In this document: positions 54,520 to 62,448 of the stretch, one piece after another
Layout of the letters: the number at the start of each line of letters is the position of its first letter
Position numbering within the stretch: position 1 is the stretch's first letter
Assembly (NCBI RefSeq): GCF_004114535.1
Contig: NZ_LBJC01000015.1
Location: 1-64,000 of the forward strand
DNA from: Bradyrhizobium nanningense
GTDB taxonomy: Bacteria > Pseudomonadota > Alphaproteobacteria > Rhizobiales > Xanthobacteraceae
Reading direction: 5' to 3'
DNA: 64,000 bases
Program-made: the position numbers and the translations under genes
The notes under the pieces: generated by a model
What the model was told of the DNA's origin: nothing
The model's input: only the letters and a program-made list of their open reading frames with translations
Databases searched by the model: none

Positions 54520-54584
54520 CACCAAAGGGTTTCCGCTCGACATGCGGACGACGGAGCACATGCGCTAGATTCGAACCCAAGCGA

Positions 54585-54673
54585 TGCGGCGCGCGATATA
54601 AATGATCGTTATTTTAACTTGATATATTCAATCAGTTAATAATATATTAAATACCTGTTTCGAGTACCACGCC
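54585..54673 (+). promoter_or_regulatory. AT-rich island upstream of the initiating transferase
   Basis: An AT-dominated stretch with ATTAAAT at 54646-54652 directly precedes the ATG at 54674. It probably gives the transferase its own promoter. Confidence 0.45.
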
Positions 54674-56140
54674 ATGAACTTCGTGAACCGACACTTCCCC
54701 GATCAAAACGATACGGCTCGTGTCAGCCTTGAGCCGTTGGTATCCCGGCACAAATGGCCCCTGCGTTATGACCGGATCGAACACGTTGCGCTCTGTGCCG
54801 ATATCGTGACGATTTTGCTTGCGAGCGTCGTCGTCACGTTTATGGACCGGTTCCAGAACGGGCAGACCGGGGGGGAACAGGGCAACGCATTTGGCTTGGC
54901 ACTGGTCAGCGCAGCGTGTGTGGCGTCAGCGCTGAAGGCTCAGGGCCTCTATCGCCCAATTGAGCTCTTCATGCTCAAGAACCAGGTTCGGGCCGTCTGC
55001 GCGACCTGGGCGTCATTGTCGCTCTTGATTTGGGCCGCGTACGGCTTTGCAATCCGCCCCGGCGCATCTCAGGAGACAGCCCCAGTCTTCGCCATCCTCG
55101 GCCTGGCGTTACTTGTGGCCGAGCGATGGGGGGTCAGGACGCTGCTGGTAAGAGGTCTGAGCGAACGAAAATTCGCTAGCACCAATATCGTTCTAATCAG
55201 CGACCAACCGCTTTCGAAAAACGCCGGCCTGCCAGAGGCCTTGGCTATGCACGGTTATTGCATCAAGGGACGCTTCAGCCTGCCGCCGATTGGCTTCGGG
55301 CCAGCCGGTCGAAAGCGGCTCGCCTCTCGCCTAATCGACTATATTCGCAACGCCCCGCTCGACCAAGTGGTCGTCGAGGCCAGTCCGGAGCGATGGCCCG
55401 AGCTTCGAGCACTTGTCGCCGATCTGCGGGTATTGCCGTTCCCGATCATGTTCGTGCCCGTCGGCACGACATCCGAATTGCTTCGACATCCTACGCGAAG
55501 TCTGGGAAGTGCTGTTTGCGTTGAATTGCAGCGCGGTCCCCTTACCTACCTTGAGTGCGCCACCAAGCGAACCATTGATGTTGTCGGCGCGGGGCTGGCG
55601 CTGGCGCTATCTGCACCACTGCTTGCGCTGGCTGCAGTCGCAATCAAGCTGGATTCTCCAGGCCCCGTATTCTTCCGACAACAACGCTGTGGCTTCAATG
55701 GTCGGACATTCTTGATCCGCAAATTTCGGACCATGCATGTGCTCGAGGACGGCAGCGTAATCGCTCAGGCCACCCCACTCGACCAACGCGTCACCCGCGT
55801 AGGCAAGTGGCTGCGTCGGACGAGCTTTGACGAACTGCCGCAACTGCTAAATGTTCTTGAGGGCAGCATGTCGCTGGTGGGCCCGCGTCCCCATGCCTTG
55901 GCGCACGACGGACAGTTTGACAAGCTTGTGCGAAACTACGCCTTTCGCCGCAGGGTCAGGCCGGGGCTGACCGGATGGGCCCAGGTCCACGGCTGCCGCG
56001 GCGCAACACCCACGGCGCCGATGATCGAAGCACGAGTACAGTACGATCTCTGGTACATCGACAATTGGAGTCTTGGGCTGGATCTCGCAATCCTGTTGCG
56101 AACTCCTATGGAAGTATTGCGCGGGCGCAACGCTTACTAG
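54674..56140 (+). CDS. Undecaprenyl-phosphate sugar phosphotransferase (initiating enzyme)
   Basis: The 488-aa protein has four N-terminal membrane helices, a cytoplasmic CoA-binding-like middle domain and the bacterial sugar transferase domain (about 295-488). This contains the helix [16 protein letters not shown], the catalytic-type [17 protein letters not shown] and P-G-L-T-G-W-A-Q-V. It starts repeat-unit synthesis by moving a sugar-1-phosphate (WbaP/WcaJ type, usually hexose) to undecaprenyl phosphate. Confidence 0.95.
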   Translation: MNFVNRHFPDQNDTARVSLEPLVSRHKWPLRYDRIEHVALCADIVTILLASVVVTFMDRFQNGQTGGEQGNAFGLALVSAACVASALKAQGLYRPIELFMLKNQVRAVCATWASLSLLIWAAYGFAIRPGASQETAPVFAILGLALLVAERWGVRTLLVRGLSERKFASTNIVLISDQPLSKNAGLPEALAMHGYCIKGRFSLPPIGFGPAGRKRLASRLIDYIRNAPLDQVVVEASPERWPELRALVADLRVLPFPIMFVPVGTTSELLRHPTRSLGSAVCVELQRGPLTYLECATKRTIDVVGAGLALALSAPLLALAAVAIKLDSPGPVFFRQQRCGFNGRTFLIRKFRTMHVLEDGSVIAQATPLDQRVTRVGKWLRRTSFDELPQLLNVLEGSMSLVGPRPHALAHDGQFDKLVRNYAFRRRVRPGLTGWAQVHGCRGATPTAPMIEARVQYDLWYIDNWSLGLDLAILLRTPMEVLRGRNAY

Positions 56141-56157
56141 ACCAGATCGCCACACAC

Positions 56158-56185
56158 CAAGTTGCGCAGCCGCTGGCGCAACTTG
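56158..56185. terminator. Bidirectional hairpin between convergent genes
   Basis: CAAGTTGCGC at 56158-56167 and its exact complement at 56176-56185 form a 10-bp stem with an 8-base loop. It lies in the 48-base gap between the ends of the sugar transferase (plus) and an H-NS-family gene (minus). There is no long T-tract on either side, so it may not be intrinsic on its own. Confidence 0.55.
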
Positions 56186-56188
56186 TCC

Positions 56189-56557
56189 TCATGCCCGCTG
56201 CCGAAGCTTCGGAGCCGCTTCCCCGATACGGAAATCCTCGATCCGGCGACCGGATTTCATGGCAGCGACCAGCCAACGCGGTCGCTTGCCACGGCCTGAC
56301 CAGGTTTCGGAAGTCTGCGGGTTACGATATTTCGGCAATACGCGCGGATATTTGCGCCTCTGCTTGCCGGTCGGAGAGACGCCCGCCCCGCCTGCTTCGG
56401 CTAGCATAGCCGCCCCGCCGCCGAGAACCGCCAGGCGCTTCTCCAGCTCCTGCTTTTCCGCCCTGATCCGATCCGACAAAATGCCGCTAATTTCCTCATG
56501 AAGCGACCATAGGTCATCAATGGACAGCGCTTCTAGTTCGAGCTTCTTGGTCGACAT
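56189..56557 (-). CDS. H-NS/HvrA-family nucleoid protein (copy 2)
   Basis: The 122-aa protein has the N-terminal helix with I-D-D-L-W-S-L-H-E-E-I and K-Q-E-L-E-K-R-L, a linker, then R-R-K-Y-P-R-V-L-P-K-Y and the DNA-binding T-W-S-G-R-G-K-R-P-R-W-L. The ATG at 56557 has an AGGA site and matches the family start; the frame open to 56698 lacks support. It should act in gene silencing at AT-rich DNA and could form mixed oligomers with its paralogues. Confidence 0.9.
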   Translation of the reverse strand: MSTKKLELEALSIDDLWSLHEEISGILSDRIRAEKQELEKRLAVLGGGAAMLAEAGGAGVSPTGKQRRKYPRVLPKYRNPQTSETWSGRGKRPRWLVAAMKSGRRIEDFRIGEAAPKLRQRA

Positions 56558-57271
56558 GCTAGCATCCTGTAGTTGCGCCCATTTAATATCGTCCCCGTCC
56601 CGATAATCAAGAGCACAGTGTCGGGTTGTACCCAAAAAATATGTGGAACCGAACGGCAAGTGCGGCCTCCACATAGCTGCGTCGCCGGTTCCAATCAAGA
56701 CTGAAAAATGAATTATCAGCTGAATTTAATAGCAGCCGAACTGGGAACACGCGCCTTACGTGCACCGTCCCCCCACCTCAAGCGAAAATGGCTGATTAAA
56801 CGGGGCGCCTGATCAATCTGCCACGCCGCATTCCTGGCGAATATGACCGGTGCGCCAGGCCGCGCTTCGCTGGCAATCCTCCTGAAGTTCGACCATCGGC
56901 CCGCTGCAAACGCGAGCTTATGACTGCGATGTCTCTCAAAGCGAGCTTTCGCAGGTGGATTTGTAGCTTCAAAGCCTGGATGTCGGTCCCTGCACCCGAA
57001 GGAGCTATAAACTCACTCACTGCCGCTTGAAGACGTACCAGCGGGCAGCCGACAACATCGAATGCTTCTTTTCGAGCTTGCAGCAAGGTTTTTCGTCCAT
57101 CAATAGAGCGGTGAAAATAATCCTCGCAATATATATTAAATAATATATTATTTATTTATTCTCGCGTCAATTTGAATGACCAGCCTTGCCCTGCCATGTT
57201 GTTCACTCGAAAATCGGTATTCACGTGAGATGAAGGTAGGGAGGCGGCGGTCGAACGGTGACGAGAATGCT
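56558..57271. promoter_or_regulatory. Divergent region between two H-NS-family genes
   Basis: About 710 bases with AT-rich segments at about 56580-56590 (ATTTAAT at 56581-56587), 56700-56735 (ATTTAAT at 56724-56730) and 57110-57170 (ATTAAAT at 57135-57141 within a run of A/T). These are the likely promoters and possible autoregulatory sites of both genes. The centre may hold the doubtful small frame listed separately. Confidence 0.4.
56796..57086 (-). CDS. Doubtful small helical ORF
   Basis: A TTG-started frame of 96 residues with a fairly natural first 65 residues (A-V-S-E-F-I-A-P, then A-L-K-L-Q-I-H-L-R-K-L-A-L-R-D) and an Arg/Gly-rich end. No good ribosome site is present. It could be a small gene, a decayed remnant or chance. 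Confidence 0.22.
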   Translation of the reverse strand: MLQARKEAFDVVGCPLVRLQAAVSEFIAPSGAGTDIQALKLQIHLRKLALRDIAVISSRLQRADGRTSGGLPAKRGLAHRSYSPGMRRGRLIRRPV

Positions 57272-57658
57272 ATGCGCAGGCAGGATCTCGAGGCCATGGA
57301 TTTTGAAGAGCTTTGGCTCCTCCACGAGGAGCTAACAAAGATTCTTGCTGAAAAGATCACGGCCGAAAAGCGTGAGTTGGAGAAGCGCCTGGCGCAACTC
57401 AATCAACCGGATCAATTCGGAGGGGCGGAAGGCGGGGCAACCGACACGGGCCCAAGCCAACCGCCTCGCCGCAAATACCCAAAGGTCGTACCGAAGTACT
57501 TCAACCCCCTCAAGCCGACAGAGACCTGGTCTGGGCGTGGCAAACAGCCGCGCTGGCTGGTCGCCGCGCTACAATCGGGGCACACGCTGGACGAGTTCAG
57601 AATTCACGACAACGGGGAAGCCTCCAACCGGAATGCTGGTGGTCACGAGCATTCATAA
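57272..57658 (+). CDS. H-NS/HvrA-family nucleoid protein (copy 3)
   Basis: The 128-aa protein has F-E-E-L-W-L-L-H-E-E-L and K-R-E-L-E-K-R-L in its oligomerisation part, then R-R-K-Y-P-K-V-V-P-K-Y and T-W-S-G-R-G-K-Q-P-R-W-L, closest in the C-terminal module to copy 2. The ATG at 57272 gives the same distance to E-L-W as copy 1. It is divergent from copy 2. Confidence 0.9.
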   Translation: MRRQDLEAMDFEELWLLHEELTKILAEKITAEKRELEKRLAQLNQPDQFGGAEGGATDTGPSQPPRRKYPKVVPKYFNPLKPTETWSGRGKQPRWLVAALQSGHTLDEFRIHDNGEASNRNAGGHEHS

Positions 57659-57787
57659 CCCTGCCACTACAAATGCCGGCATGCGCGATGTCGTTAGCCC
57701 ACGGATGGAAGGCACCAGCTCACTCCGAACGCGGCCATTGAAGCGTCGGCCCAGCGAATCTGCCGCACTGGCGAAGCCGCTTGTGGT

Positions 57788-58864
57788 TCAGGTCTTCCCT
57801 GCGCGCACCGCGACGGCCGCCTTTAACAGAAACTGCAGGGTTCCCATCCTCGGCAAGGACCACAACCCACGCCGGTGCGTGGCGGGTTGAATGGTGTCAT
57901 TTGCCACCTTCCGGTAATTTCCGAGATCCAGCACCATCATTGCGAGGAAGGGCACACGTGTGACCGGAAAGCGCGCTTGCATCAACTGTCGCACGAACTG
58001 CAGACGGGGAATCAGCCGAGAGCGAAACTCTTCCGGAATCTCGACGCCAAGCAACTCAGCAAGAGCGAGCAGCTGAGTTTCAACCGCGTTCTTCATCAAT
58101 TCGCCCGAGACAAGAGAGGTAAGTTCCCTCCAATCGAGGCCCTCGGCAGAATTGTTTAGATCGCGCAGTTCAACAAGGTGCCGCAGGTCGAGATCGCCGA
58201 GCCAATAACCATAGTCTTGAAACTGATCATGGATGATCAACATGAGCGCGCGATAGATAGGCGTGGGAATATATACGCGTCCCCGCCCCAACGTCGCAGG
58301 GACGCAATGGCTCAGCGCATGCCCGAAGCTCTGATAGAGGTACGCGGGACCTGGAGCTGCCCGCTGTAGGTCGATGGCCCCGACATCCTGTGAGCGATTC
58401 AGCTCGACATGCCATCTCTGGCTTTCGGGAGGGGCCTGGTCATGAATATCGTAACCAATTGCACATAGAGCGGCGACCGCCGTTCTAGCCTCATCTGGCA
58501 TGATCATGATATCGAGGTCGGACATTAACCTAACGCCTTTTCGCGCCTCGGGCGCGGTCGCCAGCGTCGATGCCCCCTTGAGCAGGATCGGCGTAATGCC
58601 GTGGCCGTTCATGGCAACGACGGCTTCTTCGAGTTGAACGAAGAGCCGATTGTTGCGCAGTACGTTTCGGCGGTGGATCTGTCGAATATATTCACCGACG
58701 TCCTCCGGCAGGATCGATGCAAATTTATCGACAAAATCGATGAGCGCCGGCGTCGTCAGAGTCTGATTTGCAAGCCCGATCACCGACGTCCACTCGACAT
58801 CGGCAGGTGGCAGGCCTTGCAAGCAATTGCAGAGGCTCGTCAGCGCCGTGCTATGCCTTGCCAT
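57788..58864 (-). CDS. Uncharacterised nucleotidyltransferase family protein
   Basis: The 358-aa protein matches the 'uncharacterised nucleotidyltransferase' family: I-L-L-K-G-A-S near residue 93 and R-L-M-S-D-L-D-I-M-I near 113, the D-x-D of the polymerase-beta fold, followed by a helical domain. The target is unknown. It overlaps the HPr-kinase-like gene by 14 bases. This pairing is known from loci in alphaproteobacteria where the kinase, a PqqD-like domain and the nucleotidyltransferase occur together. The ATG at 58864 is preferred over a TTG at 58879. Confidence 0.85.
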   Translation of the reverse strand: MARHSTALTSLCNCLQGLPPADVEWTSVIGLANQTLTTPALIDFVDKFASILPEDVGEYIRQIHRRNVLRNNRLFVQLEEAVVAMNGHGITPILLKGASTLATAPEARKGVRLMSDLDIMIMPDEARTAVAALCAIGYDIHDQAPPESQRWHVELNRSQDVGAIDLQRAAPGPAYLYQSFGHALSHCVPATLGRGRVYIPTPIYRALMLIIHDQFQDYGYWLGDLDLRHLVELRDLNNSAEGLDWRELTSLVSGELMKNAVETQLLALAELLGVEIPEEFRSRLIPRLQFVRQLMQARFPVTRVPFLAMMVLDLGNYRKVANDTIQPATHRRGLWSLPRMGTLQFLLKAAVAVRAGKT

Positions 58865-59990
58865 TGCATAGATCCACAAGCATGCGCCGAGCCTCCACGG
58901 CTTCGGAGAAGGTCAATTGAAGGGATCGCGCGCCGGTGACTATCCGCTTCAAAGCGAAGAAGCCGGCCCGCGACAGTGTTCCGTCAGCAGCAAATGCGTT
59001 ATCGATGAGCCGCCTCATCGAATCCAACTGGTCTATCGCGGTCAATTCGGCCGGACCGCTCTCGACGCGGTTCAAGAAGATAAGCCACCTTGCGGAAAGG
59101 CTTTGGTTGTGCGCATCCGGAATGGGCACGTAGCGCACGGAAATGCCGTCGGAGCGGCGATGCGTCGTGTCGTACCGGTCACCATGCAATCGTGCGAGCA
59201 AGTCCCACGATCCCTCCTTCAAGGTGAGAGCAAACGGGATGCCGCAGATCGCTCCGTCAGCACCAACCAGCGCAACGTCATCTCCGGCATACCGGAGTCC
59301 GGCGTCCACCAGCTGCAGTGTGAGGGTAGACTTTCCAGCTCCCGGTTGGCCGCACAACAACAGGCCCATACCGTCTTTCACGAGGGAAGCGGCATGAAGG
59401 GAGAAGACCCAACGATTGCTGCGAATGAGCCGCTCGGTGATGTGCGCTTTGATCGTAGGAGCCAGCGCTTCGACTTCACATCTGAAGATGCTGCAATCCT
59501 CCCCGCGCAAGAACACTTGCTCGTCCAGCATCATTGCCTCGATCGCAATGTCCCCGTCGCTCCCGCCGCCCTGGTCCGAAATACAAAATGGCGACAGCAG
59601 CCGTCTCAGGAGGTCCCGATTTGCGGCCCGGACGCTTATTCTGTGCCGACCTAAAATCGCCGAGAAGGCGCAATCGGTCGACATTCGCCAATCGACTTGG
59701 AGCAGCGCTCGATCGATCCAGACATCTATGAGCTGTCGCGTGAATTGGCGTGCCGTGTCCTCGTCAATGTCTAGCGCCCCAAGCTCTTGATAAATCTCTT
59801 CCAGAGAGGCGCCTTGCATCAACTTACACCAAATCAATGCTCCTACTCGGTCGAGTTCAAAGATCTTCTGCCCTGCTTCACTGAACAGCATTGATCGGCC
59901 GTCCAGCAGCGCGAACGCCACGTCCGGAGCCGGTCTCAACACCATCTGTGCCGACGATCTTTCCAGCACGGCTTCAACCATTGTGAACAA
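58851..59990 (-). CDS. PqqD-like plus HPr kinase-like fusion protein
   Basis: The 379-aa protein starts (about 15-105) with a PqqD-like domain (L-R-P-A-P-D-V-A-F-A-L-L-D-G-R, G-A-L-I-W-C-K-L, I-D-E-D-T-A-R-Q-F), the kind that binds a leader peptide. The second part (about 120-379) is HPr kinase-like, with the P-loop L-C-G-Q-P-G-A-G-K-S-T and D-D-V-A-L. It lacks a visible HPr-kinase C-terminal signature, so it may act on a peptide or small molecule. TTG at 59990 has GAGG 6 bases upstream; ATG at 59981 is the alternative. Confidence 0.87.
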   Translation of the reverse strand: MFTMVEAVLERSSAQMVLRPAPDVAFALLDGRSMLFSEAGQKIFELDRVGALIWCKLMQGASLEEIYQELGALDIDEDTARQFTRQLIDVWIDRALLQVDWRMSTDCAFSAILGRHRISVRAANRDLLRRLLSPFCISDQGGGSDGDIAIEAMMLDEQVFLRGEDCSIFRCEVEALAPTIKAHITERLIRSNRWVFSLHAASLVKDGMGLLLCGQPGAGKSTLTLQLVDAGLRYAGDDVALVGADGAICGIPFALTLKEGSWDLLARLHGDRYDTTHRRSDGISVRYVPIPDAHNQSLSARWLIFLNRVESGPAELTAIDQLDSMRRLIDNAFAADGTLSRAGFFALKRIVTGARSLQLTFSEAVEARRMLVDLCNGKA

Positions 59991-60167
59991 ATCTGCCTCG
60001 CCCTTTACAGACGAGGTGGCGACAGCGTCCGGGAAGCGCCATTGCCGCGCTTCACAACGGACTGCCGTCGCCTGCGAGATTCTCTAGCGCGGACTGCGGC
60101 GCTGTATTTCCCCTTCAGCCGAACACGCCACCCGACCGGGCGCGGTTTGAAAAGGAAAGCCGGCCGG

Positions 60168-60413
60168 TCATGCCGCGAGCTGACCGTTCTTGTCTCCTCC
60201 CGGCGGAGAAATGTTCAACACCTGCTCTGGAAGATGACTCGCCCTCGCGATCAAGCGATGAGCATCCAATAGGTACCGATATGCTTCGCGATCGGCACTG
60301 CGCTCTCTTAGAATGCGCTCCTTCTCGCCAATGCTCACCAATTCCGCGCGCATCTGAGCCAAGTGTGGCTCATTCAAGGTGTGGTTGCATTCGTTAAGAC
60401 TTAATTCCCACAT
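60168..60413 (-). CDS. Small helical protein upstream of the HPr-kinase-like gene
   Basis: The 81-aa protein starts at an ATG with a strong GGAGGAG site 3-4 bases upstream. It is largely one charged helix (L-A-Q-M-R-A-E-L, E-K-E-R-I-L-R-E-R, A-Y-R-Y-L-L-D-A-H) and has a single Cys near residue 9. It is the first gene of the minus-strand set with the PqqD/HPr-kinase and nucleotidyltransferase genes, 177 bases away. It may be the substrate or partner of that set, but no family is recognised. Confidence 0.6.
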   Translation of the reverse strand: MWELSLNECNHTLNEPHLAQMRAELVSIGEKERILRERSADREAYRYLLDAHRLIARASHLPEQVLNISPPGGDKNGQLAA

Positions 60414-61055
60414 CGTCTCCTCCAGCCGAAACGAGACCTGGACGGGTCAGTTTACGTGATCGGCAGCAATTAACAACGAGATTTACAGGTCGACCATAAA
60501 ATCAAAAATTATTTCATATTTAACGCCCAACCCTCCGCTACCAAGCCAAATCACGGCTGAAGTGCTGCGAGGGCCGGATATTCTTGGTGAGAGTATCTCG
60601 TGCCCTCAAGAACCGCAAAACAATCAGCGGAGAGTCACAAATCGGACCGAGGATCCAAATTTTAGTTTGTACATTAAATCAAAACGTAGGATATAATGAA
60701 GTTAATGAGGGAGTGAAGCCAGTGATCCGGTCCGCTGATTTGAACGTTGACAGGAAGATAAAGGGTTTCGTTGCGAGCGGAACATTCGGCACGAAGCCAC
60801 AGGGATTTGTACATATTAATTGTGAGGGACCTCCCAGAAGCTCTTGGTTGAGGTCGAAGCAGCCAAAGTAGGCAGTATCCCGAGAATTCGCCAAGCAGGA
60901 GATCCGGTCGGTTGGAGAAGCGTCCTCATGAGCAATCTGCCCGTTGCTCAAACAACGACCCCAGGTGCGATGCCCCCCAAGTAACCCGCACCGACGAGAG
61001 CGCACTCCGGCCGACCGGCCCTTTTTATCAACCGATACCTTTAAGGGAGGCGCGC
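60414..61055. other. Gene-free AT-rich stretch
   Basis: About 640 bases without a credible gene. The part 60470-60720 is AT-rich (ATTAAAT at 60673-60679). It should contain the promoters of the minus-strand 81-aa gene and of the plus-strand gene at 61056. Confidence 0.4.
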
Positions 61056-61295
61056 ATGGGTATGATCATGATCAAGTGTCCGCAAACGGGTCGCGGGATC
61101 CCAACTGGCATCAAGTCCGATCGCGAGACTTTCCAGCGGAGTGTCGTCTTTTTCGGCAATACTCGTTGCCCAATCTGTGAGGCCAATCACAACTGGTTCG
61201 CCCGCGAGGCCTGGGTCGACGAGCCAACCGTTCGGACGACGGATTTCCTTCGTGCTGCTGCAAATGCCGAGGCCGTTTCTGAAGGTCGTTTCTGA
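61056..61295 (+). CDS. Small Cys-containing hypothetical protein (rhizobial type)
   Basis: The 79-aa protein begins M-G-M-I-M-I-K-C-P-Q-T-G-R and has C-P-I-C-E-A-N-H near residue 38, which together could form a zinc-ribbon-like site (C, C, C, H). An AGGGAGG site lies 6 bases before the ATG. I associate this sequence pattern with small hypothetical proteins common in rhizobia. The function is unknown. Confidence 0.75.
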   Translation: MGMIMIKCPQTGRGIPTGIKSDRETFQRSVVFFGNTRCPICEANHNWFAREAWVDEPTVRTTDFLRAAANAEAVSEGRF

Positions 61296-61481
61296 GAGTG
61301 CGTTCAAATTCCCATCCTCCAGATTCAGGTATTTGTGTTGCAACGCATTAGAACACCCAAACTATTTTCCGGGTATCGTCGTAAAGCGAACGGACGGCTC
61401 TAGAATCCATTGCTTAGACCTTATCAGGATATCATCAGCTTTCCGTCACGGATTCGCCGAGGGCCTGTTGAGGGTGTTGTA

Positions 61482-61649
61482 GTGAGTAGTGGGTTTTGCA
61501 GCCTGGCTGTTCTGCGTGACACGAGGATCGAACTCGTTAGCCTGCTGGCTCAATTGAGGCGGCTCCGGGAGAGAGTACGAAGGGCGGAAGCACGGCGCTC
61601 CGGCGAAAGACGGCGGTCAGTGTCCTCGTCGGGCGCGCGAAGGCGCTGA
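61482..61649 (+). CDS. Small helical protein with basic C-terminal tail (family copy 3)
   Basis: The 55-aa product from GTG at 61482 has GAGG about 8 bases upstream. Residues 8-34 (L-A-V-L-R-D-T-R, then L-R-R-L-R-E-R-V-R-R-A-E-A-R) match copy 2 at 2758-2946, and the tail is again Arg/Ser-rich. The open frame begins at 61410, but the part before the GTG does not match copy 2. Confidence 0.55.
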   Translation: MSSGFCSLAVLRDTRIELVSLLAQLRRLRERVRRAEARRSGERRRSVSSSGARRR

Positions 61650-61821
61650 GAAGCAAGGGTATGGTACGCGCGGGATTTCCCCAGTCGGTGCGTTTCTGAT
61701 TACTATGCTGGCCGGATTGATAACCGGCGTGGATGCGCAAACCTATTTTCTGTTCTCCGCCAGCCTTCTGGCGCGCCCTGCCCCTCCTTGCGACGCCAAG
61801 TTTTGATAATTCCGCCATTCT

Positions 61822-61960
61822 CTATTCCGCCAGTTCGATCGCAACGGGTTGGTGATCCGAAACATCGGTCGCTTCGTTGACGTCGATGCTGCGAAGGCGG
61901 CTGATCAAATCTTCCCGTCACGAAAATGAAGTCGCCCCGACGACGGCCTTCATGGCGTGA
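61822..61960 (-). pseudogene. Remnant of an endonuclease/exonuclease/phosphatase-family gene (C-terminus)
   Basis: Reading the minus strand down to the stop at 61822 gives a C-terminus ending D-V-S-D-H-Q-P-V-A-I-E-L, the S-D-H end motif of EEP-family nucleases. The expected upstream segment D-F-I-F-V-T-G is in another frame, so there is a frameshift near 61915. No complete gene exists. The limit at 61960 is approximate. Confidence 0.6.
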
Positions 61961-62237
61961 TGCGGGGGTCCCCCGGCTGCCCTCTGCCGAGGAAGGGGGG
62001 CGTGAAGCCATTTCGTCCCTCCACGAAATGACCCTGAAACAAAGCGGGACGACGCTGGTACCCTCAAAACGCGGGATGCCACTATGCTAGTTCTCGTAAA
62101 CATGATTTGGCGCAGGCTTGCCTATACGCTGCTGATTGGGATGCGCTCCAAGCTCGCCCGGCCCTGAAGAGTGAGAGCGCGCCGGCGTGACGGCGGCCGC
62201 GCCAAAAGCCCCATGACGAAGATATTGAACAACTAGA

Positions 62238-62448
62238 ATGAACTGGGATTTCAGTGCTGAGTTGAGAATGGATCGCTGCCGGGACGTATATTTTGAGCCC
62301 GGCAGCACTCTAGAGCCGTTTAGCTTGCCAGAGAGCGTGGCGTTGAGACACGTGGTTTGCAAGTGGCTGAAAGACAATCCTGCGCAAAGACATGGGCGCA
62401 CCGTTGGCCAGACCTCGATCTTCTGAAGCTTTCCCCTGCAGAAGGTAA
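62238..62448 (+). pseudogene. Remnant of a Rap1a/Tai-like gene
   Basis: The frame from 62238 contains F-S-L-P-E-S-V-A-L-R-H-V-V and L-K-D-N-P-A-Q-R-H, which fit the Rap1a/Tai family. The family's usual C-terminal E-A-F-P-C then appears in the next frame just before a stop at 62446-62448, so a frameshift near 62395 separates them. The N-terminal half and its Cys are missing. Confidence 0.5.

Noticed and set aside
60584..61005. ORFs in the AT-rich gap (both strands)
   Set aside because: No ribosome site and no natural domain-like segment; neither strand is convincing.
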